Translations under genes and position numbers: made by a program
In this document: piece after piece, positions 21,618-29,205 of the stretch
Position numbering within the stretch: the first letter of the stretch is position 1
Layout of the letters: each line of letters starts with the position of its first letter
Origin: Actinomycetes bacterium
GTDB lineage: Bacteria; Actinomycetota; Acidimicrobiia; Acidimicrobiales; Ilumatobacteraceae
Assembly (NCBI GenBank): GCA_014190095.1
Contig: BJFW01000013.1
Span: forward strand, 1-34,067
Length of the DNA stretch: 34,067 nt
Direction: 5' to 3'
Notes under the pieces: generated by a model
What the model was told of the DNA's origin: nothing
Databases searched by the model: none
The model's input: only the letters and a program-made list of their open reading frames with translations

Positions 21618-22037
21618 GTGGTTGCTGAAGACACCATGATGAACCCGCCACTCGAGAGCTTGATGCACCGTACGCATTCCAAGTTCAGTCTGGTCACCTT
21701 GGCTGCACGGCGTGCGCGCGAGATCAACTCATATTTCAATCAGCTTGGTGAAGGTCTTGGAACCATGGTTCCACCACAGGTCAGCTCTACCTCGCGCAAG
21801 CCATTGTCTATCAGCTTTGAAGAAATTGCTGCAGACAAGATCGTTGGCGTTGAAATGGCTGACTACGAGGCCATTGAAGCCGAGCTTGATGCCGAAATGC
21901 TTGACGTTGCAGCCGACGATGTTGTTGCTGCACTTGATGAGCTAACTGCACAAGCAGAGTCAATCGCTGTTGAAGAACCTGCATCTGACGAAGCGCAAGT
22001 AGCTGACGAAGTGCCGGCCTCAGAAGAAAACGCGTAG
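21618..22037 (+). CDS. rpoZ: DNA-directed RNA polymerase omega subunit with acidic C-terminal extension
   Basis: HSKFSLVTLAARRAREINSYFNQLGEG...KPLSISFEEIAADKI; located between gmk and coaBC. Confidence 0.93.
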   Translation: MVAEDTMMNPPLESLMHRTHSKFSLVTLAARRAREINSYFNQLGEGLGTMVPPQVSSTSRKPLSISFEEIAADKIVGVEMADYEAIEAELDAEMLDVAADDVVAALDELTAQAESIAVEEPASDEAQVADEVPASEENA

Positions 22038-22071
22038 TTCATTTCTCGCAAGAGCGAGAGAACTGAGTTCT
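22037..22071 (+). other. rpoZ-coaBC leader with two mutually exclusive hairpins
   Basis: GTTC(ATT)TCTCGC-AAGA-GCGAGAGAAC (22037-22063) overlaps AGAAC-TGA-GTTCT (22059-22071). Confidence 0.5.
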
Positions 22072-22075
22072 AAAC

Positions 22076-23293
22076 ATGTCGCTTCGCGGAAAGCACATCG
22101 TATTGTGTGTTTCAGGTGGCATTGCTGCGTATAAGGCTGTCGAACTGTGTCGACTGTTGGTCGATGCTGGTGCACATGTTGCGCCGGTAATGACTGCAGA
22201 TGCCGAGCACTTCATTGGCAAAACCACGTTGTCGGCACTCGCCTCCGAGCCTGTGCACACCACATTGTGGGATGACGCGAATCCAATTCCTCATACGAGA
22301 CTCGCTCAACGTGCAGATCTCATTGTTGTTGCGCCAGCAACTGCGCGAGTCATTGGTTCATACGCCGCAGGTATTTCAAGCGACTTCCTCACGGCAACAT
22401 TGATTGCAACACGCGCACCTGTGTTGGTGTGTCCAGCAATGCACACCGAAATGTGGGAACACGCATCAGTGCAAGAAAACGTCGCCACCTTGCGTCGACG
22501 CGGCGTGCACATTCTTGAACCCGAAACGGGTCGACTTGCTGGTGGCGACGTTGGTGCAGGACGACTCGCCGAGCCACAGCGCATTTTCACCGAAGTAGAG
22601 CAGTTGCTCACCCCTGGAGATTTGTATGGTGCACACGTGGTCGTTACTGCGGGTGGAACGCGCGAGCCAATCGATGCAGTACGAGTGATTGCTAATCGAT
22701 CTACTGGCAAGCAAGGTTACGCAATTGCGAGTGAAGCAGTGGCGCGTGGTGCCAAAGTCACGCTCATTTCCACCGCTGACTTGCCAACTCCATTTGGCGT
22801 CAATCTTGTGCAAGTGGAAACCGCTCAGCAGATGATGGATGCCGTAAACGCAGAAGCGAAATCTGCAGATGTTGTGGTCATGGCTGCAGCGGTTGCCGAT
22901 GTGCGACCAGTTCGCGTTGCCGCACACAAGTTGAAGAAGGATCCGCTCACGGGTCAAATTGGCGATCTTGGTGCAATCGAGCTTGAAGCCACCCCCGACA
23001 TTTTGGCGGATCTGGGCAAGAACAAACCTGCTGGACAAGTGCTCGTGGGCTTCGCCGCGGAGACCGAAAACCTCATTGTCAATGCGCAGTCAAAACTCGA
23101 ACGCAAAGGTGCAGACCTGATCGTGGCCAATGATGTCTCCCAAGACGGAGTCGGCTTTGCGCACGCAACAAATGCAGTGACCTTGGTCGCCCGAGGGACC
23201 GAACCTGTAGAGGTGGCTTTGGCTGACAAGCGCTCTATCGCTCGTTCCGTCTTGAATGCAGTAGTTGCCATTCGGTCTGCACGCACCAACTAG
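22076..23293 (+). CDS. coaBC: Bifunctional phosphopantothenoylcysteine decarboxylase/phosphopantothenate--cysteine ligase
   Basis: LCVSGGIAAYKAVELCRLLVDAGAHV, CPAMHTEMWEHASVQENVATLRRRGVHI, VTAGGTREPIDAVRVIANRSTGKQGYAIA, KKDPLTGQIG. Confidence 0.97.
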   Translation: MSLRGKHIVLCVSGGIAAYKAVELCRLLVDAGAHVAPVMTADAEHFIGKTTLSALASEPVHTTLWDDANPIPHTRLAQRADLIVVAPATARVIGSYAAGISSDFLTATLIATRAPVLVCPAMHTEMWEHASVQENVATLRRRGVHILEPETGRLAGGDVGAGRLAEPQRIFTEVEQLLTPGDLYGAHVVVTAGGTREPIDAVRVIANRSTGKQGYAIASEAVARGAKVTLISTADLPTPFGVNLVQVETAQQMMDAVNAEAKSADVVVMAAAVADVRPVRVAAHKLKKDPLTGQIGDLGAIELEATPDILADLGKNKPAGQVLVGFAAETENLIVNAQSKLERKGADLIVANDVSQDGVGFAHATNAVTLVARGTEPVEVALADKRSIARSVLNAVVAIRSARTN

Positions 23294-23315
23294 TCTCTAC
23301 ACGTCATACCGACGC

Positions 23316-23329
23316 GTCGCGAGAGCGAC
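23316..23329 (+). other. Small hairpin in metK leader (GTCGC-GAGA-GCGAC, GNRA-type loop)
   Basis: Perfect 5-bp inverted repeat between the coaBC stop and the metK SD. Confidence 0.5.
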
Positions 23330-23347
23330 ACAACAGATGGAGCAGTT

Positions 23348-24541
23348 GTGAGAAAATTCACCTTTACTTCGGAGAGCGTTACCGAAGGTCACCCGGACAA
23401 GATGGCAGACCAAGTTTCCGACGCGGTTCTCGATGCAATCCTGACGGAAGACCCACATGGTCGCGTCGCTTGCGAAACTCTTCTCACCACTGGCCTCTGT
23501 GTCGTCGCCGGTGAAATCACTACGTCGGCTTATGTCGATATTCCAAAGATCGCTCGCGAAGTAATCAAGGGCATTGGCTACGACAACGCGCTGTACGGCT
23601 TCGACGGAAATACCTGTGGCGTCATTGTCTCGATAGACGAGCAGAGTTCAGACATCGCTATGGGCGTTGACTCAAGCGAAGAAACACGCAGCGGTCAAAG
23701 CGGCGAAGACAAGCTCAACAGCCAAGGTGCTGGCGACCAAGGAATGATGTTCGGCTATGCATGCAATGAGACTCCAGAGCTCATGCCATTGCCAATCGAC
23801 CTTGCACATCGCATGGCTGAAAAACTTGCAGAAGTTCGCAAGTCTGGTGCAATTCCATACTTGCGTCCAGACGGTAAAACTCAGGTCACGTTCGAATATG
23901 AAAACGGAGTTCCTGTTCGCTTGACGACAGTGCTTATTTCAACTCAACATGCCGATGGAACACCACGCGACACCGTGATTCGTCCAGACCTCATTGAGCA
24001 AGTCATTCGTCCGGTGATTCCTGCACAGTTCCAGAACGACAAGTACGCAGTACACATCAACCCAACAGGAGAGTTCGTGAAGGGTGGGCCTCACGCCGAC
24101 ACGGGACTTACTGGTCGCAAGATCATCGTTGACACATATGGCGGTATGGGTCGTCACGGTGGCGGCGCATTTAGTGGAAAAGATCCTTCAAAGGTTGACC
24201 GCTCTGCTGCATACGCAGCACGCTGGGTTGCCAAGCATGTGGTTGCCGCTGGCGCAGCAACACGCTGTGAAGTGCAGGTTGCCTATGCAATTGGTATGGC
24301 ACAGCCGATCAGCATCTTGGTGGAGACGTTCGGCACAAATACCGTCGACGAAGTGGCGATAGAAGATGCCGTTCGCCAAGTATTTGACCTTCGTCCCGCT
24401 GCCATTTTGCGCGACCTTGACTTGAAGCGTCCGATCTACAACAAGACGGCTGCATATGGTCACTTCGGTCGAGCCCTTCCAGAATTCACGTGGGAGACGC
24501 TGTCGCGCTTGAAGGAATTCAAAGCAGCAGTCAAGCTCTAA
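23348..24541 (+). CDS. metK: S-adenosylmethionine synthetase
   Basis: [75 protein letters not shown]. Confidence 0.98.
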   Translation: MRKFTFTSESVTEGHPDKMADQVSDAVLDAILTEDPHGRVACETLLTTGLCVVAGEITTSAYVDIPKIAREVIKGIGYDNALYGFDGNTCGVIVSIDEQSSDIAMGVDSSEETRSGQSGEDKLNSQGAGDQGMMFGYACNETPELMPLPIDLAHRMAEKLAEVRKSGAIPYLRPDGKTQVTFEYENGVPVRLTTVLISTQHADGTPRDTVIRPDLIEQVIRPVIPAQFQNDKYAVHINPTGEFVKGGPHADTGLTGRKIIVDTYGGMGRHGGGAFSGKDPSKVDRSAAYAARWVAKHVVAAGAATRCEVQVAYAIGMAQPISILVETFGTNTVDEVAIEDAVRQVFDLRPAAILRDLDLKRPIYNKTAAYGHFGRALPEFTWETLSRLKEFKAAVKL

Positions 24542-26314
24542 ATGTCGCTCGTCGCGCGGGTTGTTCCCGACGTGACTGGTGTGGACAAGGTATTTGACTA
24601 CCTCATACCGTCTGAACTCCAGGATGTAATTGGAATTGGCGATCGCGTTCGGGTGCCTCTACATGGTCGCAACGTTCCGGGGTGGGTGACTGCAATTGGC
24701 CCGACATCTGAAGGCTTTAGCGACGTAGACGAAACAAAGTTGCGTACTGTCATCAAGCGGCTCGGATTCGGACCATCTGCCGAAATAGTGCAACTTGCTC
24801 AATGGGCGAGCCATCGATGGTGTGGTCGACTGCGCGCGTTTTTTGTGGCCGCTTCGCCCAGCACTCTTGTCACAACTCTTCCCACGCAGCGTTACCAACG
24901 AGATCAAGTGAAAGTTGCAGGGGATGCGGCGGTCTCGTTAGCGGTAAGCGAATCACAATCACTGCTTGTTCAGCGAGGCCCATTGAAGTCTCCAATTGAT
25001 GTCCTAGTTGGTACTGCGGTAATTGGTCCAACATTGGTGATAGTTCCCACGATTGTTCGTGCTCGGTTGTTCGCGGCATCGCTGAAGCGTCATGGGTTTA
25101 CGGTCGCGGTATTACCAGATGAATGGAGTTCTGCTGCAGGTGGTGTTGATGTGGTGATTGGTTCACGGACTGCAGTGTTCGCTCGGGTTCCCGATTTGCG
25201 CAGCATTGTGGTCATCGACGAACACGACGATTCATTGCGCGAGGAACGCACGCCAACTTGGCATGCGCGTGATGTAGCGATTGAACGCGCGCAGCGAGCA
25301 AGCGTCTCATGTATTTTGGTTTCGGCACTGCCAAGCGTTGCAGCGAAGATATGGGCAGTCGACAGAGTATTGAGATCAAACGAGCAAGAAGTGCAGTCTG
25401 AATGGCCGCATATTCAACTCATTGACAGAACTCTGGACGAACGTTGGTCAAACTCGTTGTTGTCCTCTGATTTCATTGCCGAACTGCGTGATCATTCACG
25501 ACGCATCGTTGTCGTTCTCAACACCAAAGGGCGTGCACGTCTGCTTGCGTGTGCTTCATGTAAATCGTTGGCTCGATGTGGCAACTGCGATGCTGCAGTT
25601 GAAATTTGTGCTGAGGGTCAATTCTCGTGCCCGCGTTGTTCTACACAACGGCCCCAAGTATGCATCAAATGCTCGTCGGCAAAGTTTTTAACGTTAAAGC
25701 CCGGTGTGAGCAAATTGCGGGAAGAGATCGCGCGGGCTGCAGGAAGAAAGGTTGCTGAAGTAGTTGAGGTAACGGGTGGAGGTGACGAAGCGGTTGCTAT
25801 TGATCAGTCAAAAATGCTGTATGTGGGAACCGAAGCAGCGTTGCATCGCGTTCACGAAGCCGACACGGTGGTATTTCTTGACATTGATCAGGAATTGGCG
25901 GCACCACGGTATCGCGCTTCGGAAATTGTTGGATCATTGCTCGTGCATGCAGCACGGTTAGTCGGTCGCAGCGATCGCGGTGGAAAGGTGATGGTGCAAA
26001 CACACAGCATCGATAGCCCGGTGCTGCAAGCAATGGCCACTCTGCGTATTGATCACTATCTGAAGTCGGTTTCCGAGATGCGTAGTTCTTTGAAACTTCC
26101 TCCATTTGGCGCACTCGCTCAATTGTCGGGTACCAACATTGATGACGCAATCAAGGATTTGCAGGGCAATGTATTTGTGCACGTATCTGCGTCAAGCGAC
26201 GGATCATATTTGGTGAAAGCTGCTGACTGGCAAGTGTTAGCAGACGCACTCGGTGAAATTGATGTTGCGAAAGGGGTCAGGATGAAAGTTCAGGTTGACC
26301 CGGCACGCGTGTAG
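24542..26314 (+). CDS. priA: Primosomal protein N' (PriA), probably helicase-inactive actinobacterial type
   Basis: N-terminal DNA-binding domain (VARVVPDVTGVDKVFDYLIPSEL...GDRVRVPLHGRNVPGWV), VVIDEHDDSLREERTPTWHARDVA, paired-Cys zinc region CASCKSLARCGNCDAAVEICAEGQFSCPRCSTQRPQVCIKC; no recognisable Walker A. Confidence 0.88.
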   Translation: MSLVARVVPDVTGVDKVFDYLIPSELQDVIGIGDRVRVPLHGRNVPGWVTAIGPTSEGFSDVDETKLRTVIKRLGFGPSAEIVQLAQWASHRWCGRLRAFFVAASPSTLVTTLPTQRYQRDQVKVAGDAAVSLAVSESQSLLVQRGPLKSPIDVLVGTAVIGPTLVIVPTIVRARLFAASLKRHGFTVAVLPDEWSSAAGGVDVVIGSRTAVFARVPDLRSIVVIDEHDDSLREERTPTWHARDVAIERAQRASVSCILVSALPSVAAKIWAVDRVLRSNEQEVQSEWPHIQLIDRTLDERWSNSLLSSDFIAELRDHSRRIVVVLNTKGRARLLACASCKSLARCGNCDAAVEICAEGQFSCPRCSTQRPQVCIKCSSAKFLTLKPGVSKLREEIARAAGRKVAEVVEVTGGGDEAVAIDQSKMLYVGTEAALHRVHEADTVVFLDIDQELAAPRYRASEIVGSLLVHAARLVGRSDRGGKVMVQTHSIDSPVLQAMATLRIDHYLKSVSEMRSSLKLPPFGALAQLSGTNIDDAIKDLQGNVFVHVSASSDGSYLVKAADWQVLADALGEIDVAKGVRMKVQVDPARV

Positions 26315-26921
26315 GTGTCACGCGCAATACTCGGAAACCACGTTTACTTGTCAGACGCTCCACCGAATATCCCTGTTCGGTGAGCCAGACAGCCAATGAA
26401 TCGGATCCAAGATTTCGGTTGATGACGAGCCACGCTTCACCGATGGTCGATAGTCGTGAAAGCCATGTAGTGAGCAACTTGCGAAGTTCTTGTTTACCGA
26501 TTCGAATCGGCGGGTTTGACCACAGCACGTCAAAGCGCACGTGTTCATCTACTTCATGAGGTGCGCATGTGATTACGTTTAACAATCCATTGCGCTGTGC
26601 GTTTGCAGCAGTAAGTTTTTGTGCTCGCTCATTGATATCAATGGCGTACACCGTTGCCTGTGGCGAAAATGCTGCGAGCGAAAGTGCTATCGGGCCAGCA
26701 CCGCATCCGAGATCAAGGAAGGTTCCTGTGCCTGGTGGTCGTGCGGCTGATTCAAGTAACACCATGGTTCCCTGGTCGATGCCTTTGCGCGAAAACACAC
26801 CACGGTCGGTGCCGACAGTGATGTCGCGGCCGGCCATGCGCAAAACTGCAAAATTTTGATCCTTTGAATGGGCAACAGAAGCAACCTGTGGCTGTGTGGT
26901 GAAGTACTGCTCGTCGCTCAT
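26277..26921 (-). CDS. Class I SAM-dependent methyltransferase, RsmC/RlmG-like
   Basis: YFTTQPQVASVAHSKDQNF...GTFLDLGCGAGPIALSLAAFSPQATVYAIDINERAQ...VLWSNPPIRIGKQELRKLL (NPPI motif). Confidence 0.88.
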   Translation of the reverse strand: MSDEQYFTTQPQVASVAHSKDQNFAVLRMAGRDITVGTDRGVFSRKGIDQGTMVLLESAARPPGTGTFLDLGCGAGPIALSLAAFSPQATVYAIDINERAQKLTAANAQRNGLLNVITCAPHEVDEHVRFDVLWSNPPIRIGKQELRKLLTTWLSRLSTIGEAWLVINRNLGSDSLAVWLTEQGYSVERLTSKRGFRVLRVTPTRVPGQPELSS

Positions 26922-26944
26922 AAGCCTCGCTAGCCTTACACGTT

Positions 26945-27487
26945 ATGGCGCAGTCACCGAACAAGAAGGGTTCATCCATCCGTACCTACGGAGACCCAGT
27001 TTTGGCCGCAATGGCCGAGGAAATTACCAACATTGATGGCAAGTTGGTGAATCTTGCTGAAGACATGTTTCGTGTGATGTATCAAGCCCCAGGTCTTGGG
27101 CTTGCCGGTCCTCAAATTGGTGTGCAGAAACAAATCTTTGTCTACGACGTAGACGATGATCCGCAGGTCATCATCAACCCGAAGATCGTTGAGTCATCTG
27201 GCGAGTGGGTGTACGACGAAGGTTGTTTATCAATTCCAGGACTGTACGTCGAAATGCTTCGTCCAAAGAAAGTGCTCGTAAGCGGGTACACGCTTGAGGG
27301 TGAAGAAGTGCAAATTGAAGCTGATGAATTGCTTGCCCGTTTGTTTCAACACGAAATTGATCACTTGCAAGGTGTTTTGATGTTCGATCGCATGTTGCCC
27401 GACCAGCGTGAACTTGCCATTGTGGAATATGCAAAGGTGGGCGACAATCCAGCCAATGCCGAGCCGGTGTACCTACGACTTTCGTGA
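26945..27487 (+). CDS. def: Peptide deformylase
   Basis: GLGLAGPQIGVQ, EGCLSIPG, FQHEIDHLQGVLM. Confidence 0.97.
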   Translation: MAQSPNKKGSSIRTYGDPVLAAMAEEITNIDGKLVNLAEDMFRVMYQAPGLGLAGPQIGVQKQIFVYDVDDDPQVIINPKIVESSGEWVYDEGCLSIPGLYVEMLRPKKVLVSGYTLEGEEVQIEADELLARLFQHEIDHLQGVLMFDRMLPDQRELAIVEYAKVGDNPANAEPVYLRLS

Positions 27488-28398
27488 CCATACTTGCGCC
27501 CCTGCCGCGCGAGCGCGCCAAGCGCATTGTGTACATCGGTACACCAGAAATTGCAGTTGCTCCGCTGCAGGCACTCGTTGCAGAAGGGTTCGTGATTGAA
27601 CTTGTTGTCACGGGTATTGACAAACGAAGGGGCAGAGGTTCGCAAACAACTGCTAACCCGGTGAAGTCGGCAGCAATTGCGCTTGGAATACCGGTCTCAC
27701 ATGACATCAATGATGTGTTGCGACTCAATCCGGATGGTCTGCTTGGAGTTGTCGTTGCATTTGGCAACATCATCTCTCAAGAAATCTTGCAACATGTGCC
27801 AATGATCAACATTCATTACTCAGCGCTTCCAAGGTGGCGAGGAGCAGCACCAGTAGAGCGTGCAATTCTTTCTGGCGACACCACAACTGCGGTGTGCATC
27901 ATTCAAGTGGCAGAGCAACTCGATGCTGGTGATGTGCTCGCATCTGCGTCTTGCGCCATTCAAGAGAATGATTCTGTTGAGACTCTACGAAATCGGCTCG
28001 GTCAGCTTGCGCTTCCGTTGCTTATTAGTATCTGCAGTAACGGTGTGACTGAGCAAATTGCACAAACCGGTGAAATAGTTGTTGCACGAAAAATTACTGC
28101 ACAGGACCTGGCCATCAATTGGTCGAGTAGTTGTGAGCAGATCTTGCGTCAGATTCGTGTGGGCAACGCGTTCACCTTCTTCGATGGAAAGCGATTCAAG
28201 ATCCACGAAGCAACAAAAACATCTGTCAGTCTTCCAAGCGGCGTGATTTCTGAACAGGATGGCAACGTATTGGTTGGTGCGCATGAGGGTTCCGTGCGCC
28301 TCGTAATAGTTCAGCCAGAAGGCAAGCCAAGAGTGTTGGCAACAGACTGGGCAAGAGGTGCGCGACTGTCGAATACAAGCTCGTTTAGTCACAGGTAA
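27484..28398 (+). CDS. fmt: Methionyl-tRNA formyltransferase
   Basis: RIVYIGTPEIAVAPLQALV, INIHYSALPRWRGAAPVERAILSGD. The GTG 27484 start is not certain. Confidence 0.95.
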   Translation: MTILAPLPRERAKRIVYIGTPEIAVAPLQALVAEGFVIELVVTGIDKRRGRGSQTTANPVKSAAIALGIPVSHDINDVLRLNPDGLLGVVVAFGNIISQEILQHVPMINIHYSALPRWRGAAPVERAILSGDTTTAVCIIQVAEQLDAGDVLASASCAIQENDSVETLRNRLGQLALPLLISICSNGVTEQIAQTGEIVVARKITAQDLAINWSSSCEQILRQIRVGNAFTFFDGKRFKIHEATKTSVSLPSGVISEQDGNVLVGAHEGSVRLVIVQPEGKPRVLATDWARGARLSNTSSFSHR

Positions 28399-28407
28399 CC
28401 TGCGCGT

Positions 28408-28641
28408 ATGAATCAACCGTCTGCGAGTTCACTTGAGGGACGACTGCTTGGCCACGTTGAACAGTTTGATTTTGATCGTGGTCTGGGAATGATCTGGTCA
28501 AATGGCCAGGAGTATCTCTTTCACTGCGCCGAAATTGTTGACGGCACTCGAGACATCAACATCGGAGCATCGGTGTCATTTGTGGTTGCCCATCGTTTTG
28601 GACTAATTGAAGCATCCGAGGTAGAGAAGCTTTCGAGTTAA
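28408..28641 (+). CDS. Cold-shock-like domain protein
   Basis: GHVEQFDFDRGLGMIWSNGQEYLFHCAEIVDGTRDINIGASVSFVVAHRFGLIEASEV resembles actinobacterial CSD-like proteins. Confidence 0.7.
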   Translation: MNQPSASSLEGRLLGHVEQFDFDRGLGMIWSNGQEYLFHCAEIVDGTRDINIGASVSFVVAHRFGLIEASEVEKLSS

Positions 28642-28973
28642 CTGGGCTGAACATTTCCTTTTATCTGCACGAACGCTAAGCGGATATTGGCGAGAGCTTC
28701 TCTTAGAGTGGTGAATTCTTCGCCCAAGCGTTCACCTAAACCTTCAACTACGCACGCCACGGCATCGATTGCGAGGGCTGCTTCCACCAATCGAGGAGGA
28801 CTTGCTGAGAGGTGAATGGCTGCGAGTTCATAAAGGCCCATGACATGGTTGACCACCACAACGTTGGCTGGTGTTTGGGCAATTCGGGCTCGCGCCTCGG
28901 CTAAAGCGGTTTCAGCGTCTTGGAGTTGGTCGTCAAAATCACTAGAAAAGTGGTCAGTTGGGTTGTCAGCCAT
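28638..28973 (-). CDS. DUF1844-like hypothetical protein
   Basis: NHVMGLYELAAIHLSASPPRLVEAALAIDAVACVVEGLGERLGEEFTTLREALANIRLAFVQI; coding-like composition; family call is tentative. Confidence 0.6.
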   Translation of the reverse strand: MADNPTDHFSSDFDDQLQDAETALAEARARIAQTPANVVVVNHVMGLYELAAIHLSASPPRLVEAALAIDAVACVVEGLGERLGEEFTTLREALANIRLAFVQIKGNVQPS

Positions 28974-29155
28974 GCCCGCTACGCTAATAGCCCAAGTGGG
29001 GAACGAGTTTCCTCCACCTGACCACAGATTTCAGTAATTCGGTGAGTGTTGCCGAGTAGCTGTCGAGTGCGTTTGGGTCGAATGCGCAAGATGCGACGTT
29101 ACGCGTTGTGGGCGCTTCGGCTCTGCCGTGCCCGACGACTTCTCAAACATGCTCA

Positions 29156-29172
29156 CCTCCACAAATAGGAGG
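29156..29172 (+). promoter_or_regulatory. Hairpin CCTCC-ACAAATA-GGAGG that can mask the AGGAGG SD in the infC leader
   Basis: Perfect 5-bp inverted repeat; the 3' arm is a consensus Shine-Dalgarno (AGGAGG 29167-29172). Confidence 0.55.
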
Positions 29173-29181
29173 CAACGCCAC

Positions 29182-29205
29182 TTGCATAAGAGAGTAAAGC
29201 CATAG
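29182..29205 (+). other. Candidate short upstream ORF (TTG CAT AAG AGA GTA AAG CCA TAG) preceding infC
   Basis: AGGAGG 9 nt before the TTG; its stop TAG (29203-29205) overlaps the proposed infC ATA start (29202-29204). Confidence 0.4.

Noticed and set aside
22466-23038. 190-aa minus-strand ORF inside coaBC
   Set aside because: Fully opposite conserved CoaBC motifs; low-complexity, unrecognised translation.
23294-23347. Possible SAM riboswitch before metK
   Set aside because: Only 54 nt of leader with one 5-bp hairpin; I cannot match it to any SAM riboswitch class. Kept only as a hairpin observation.
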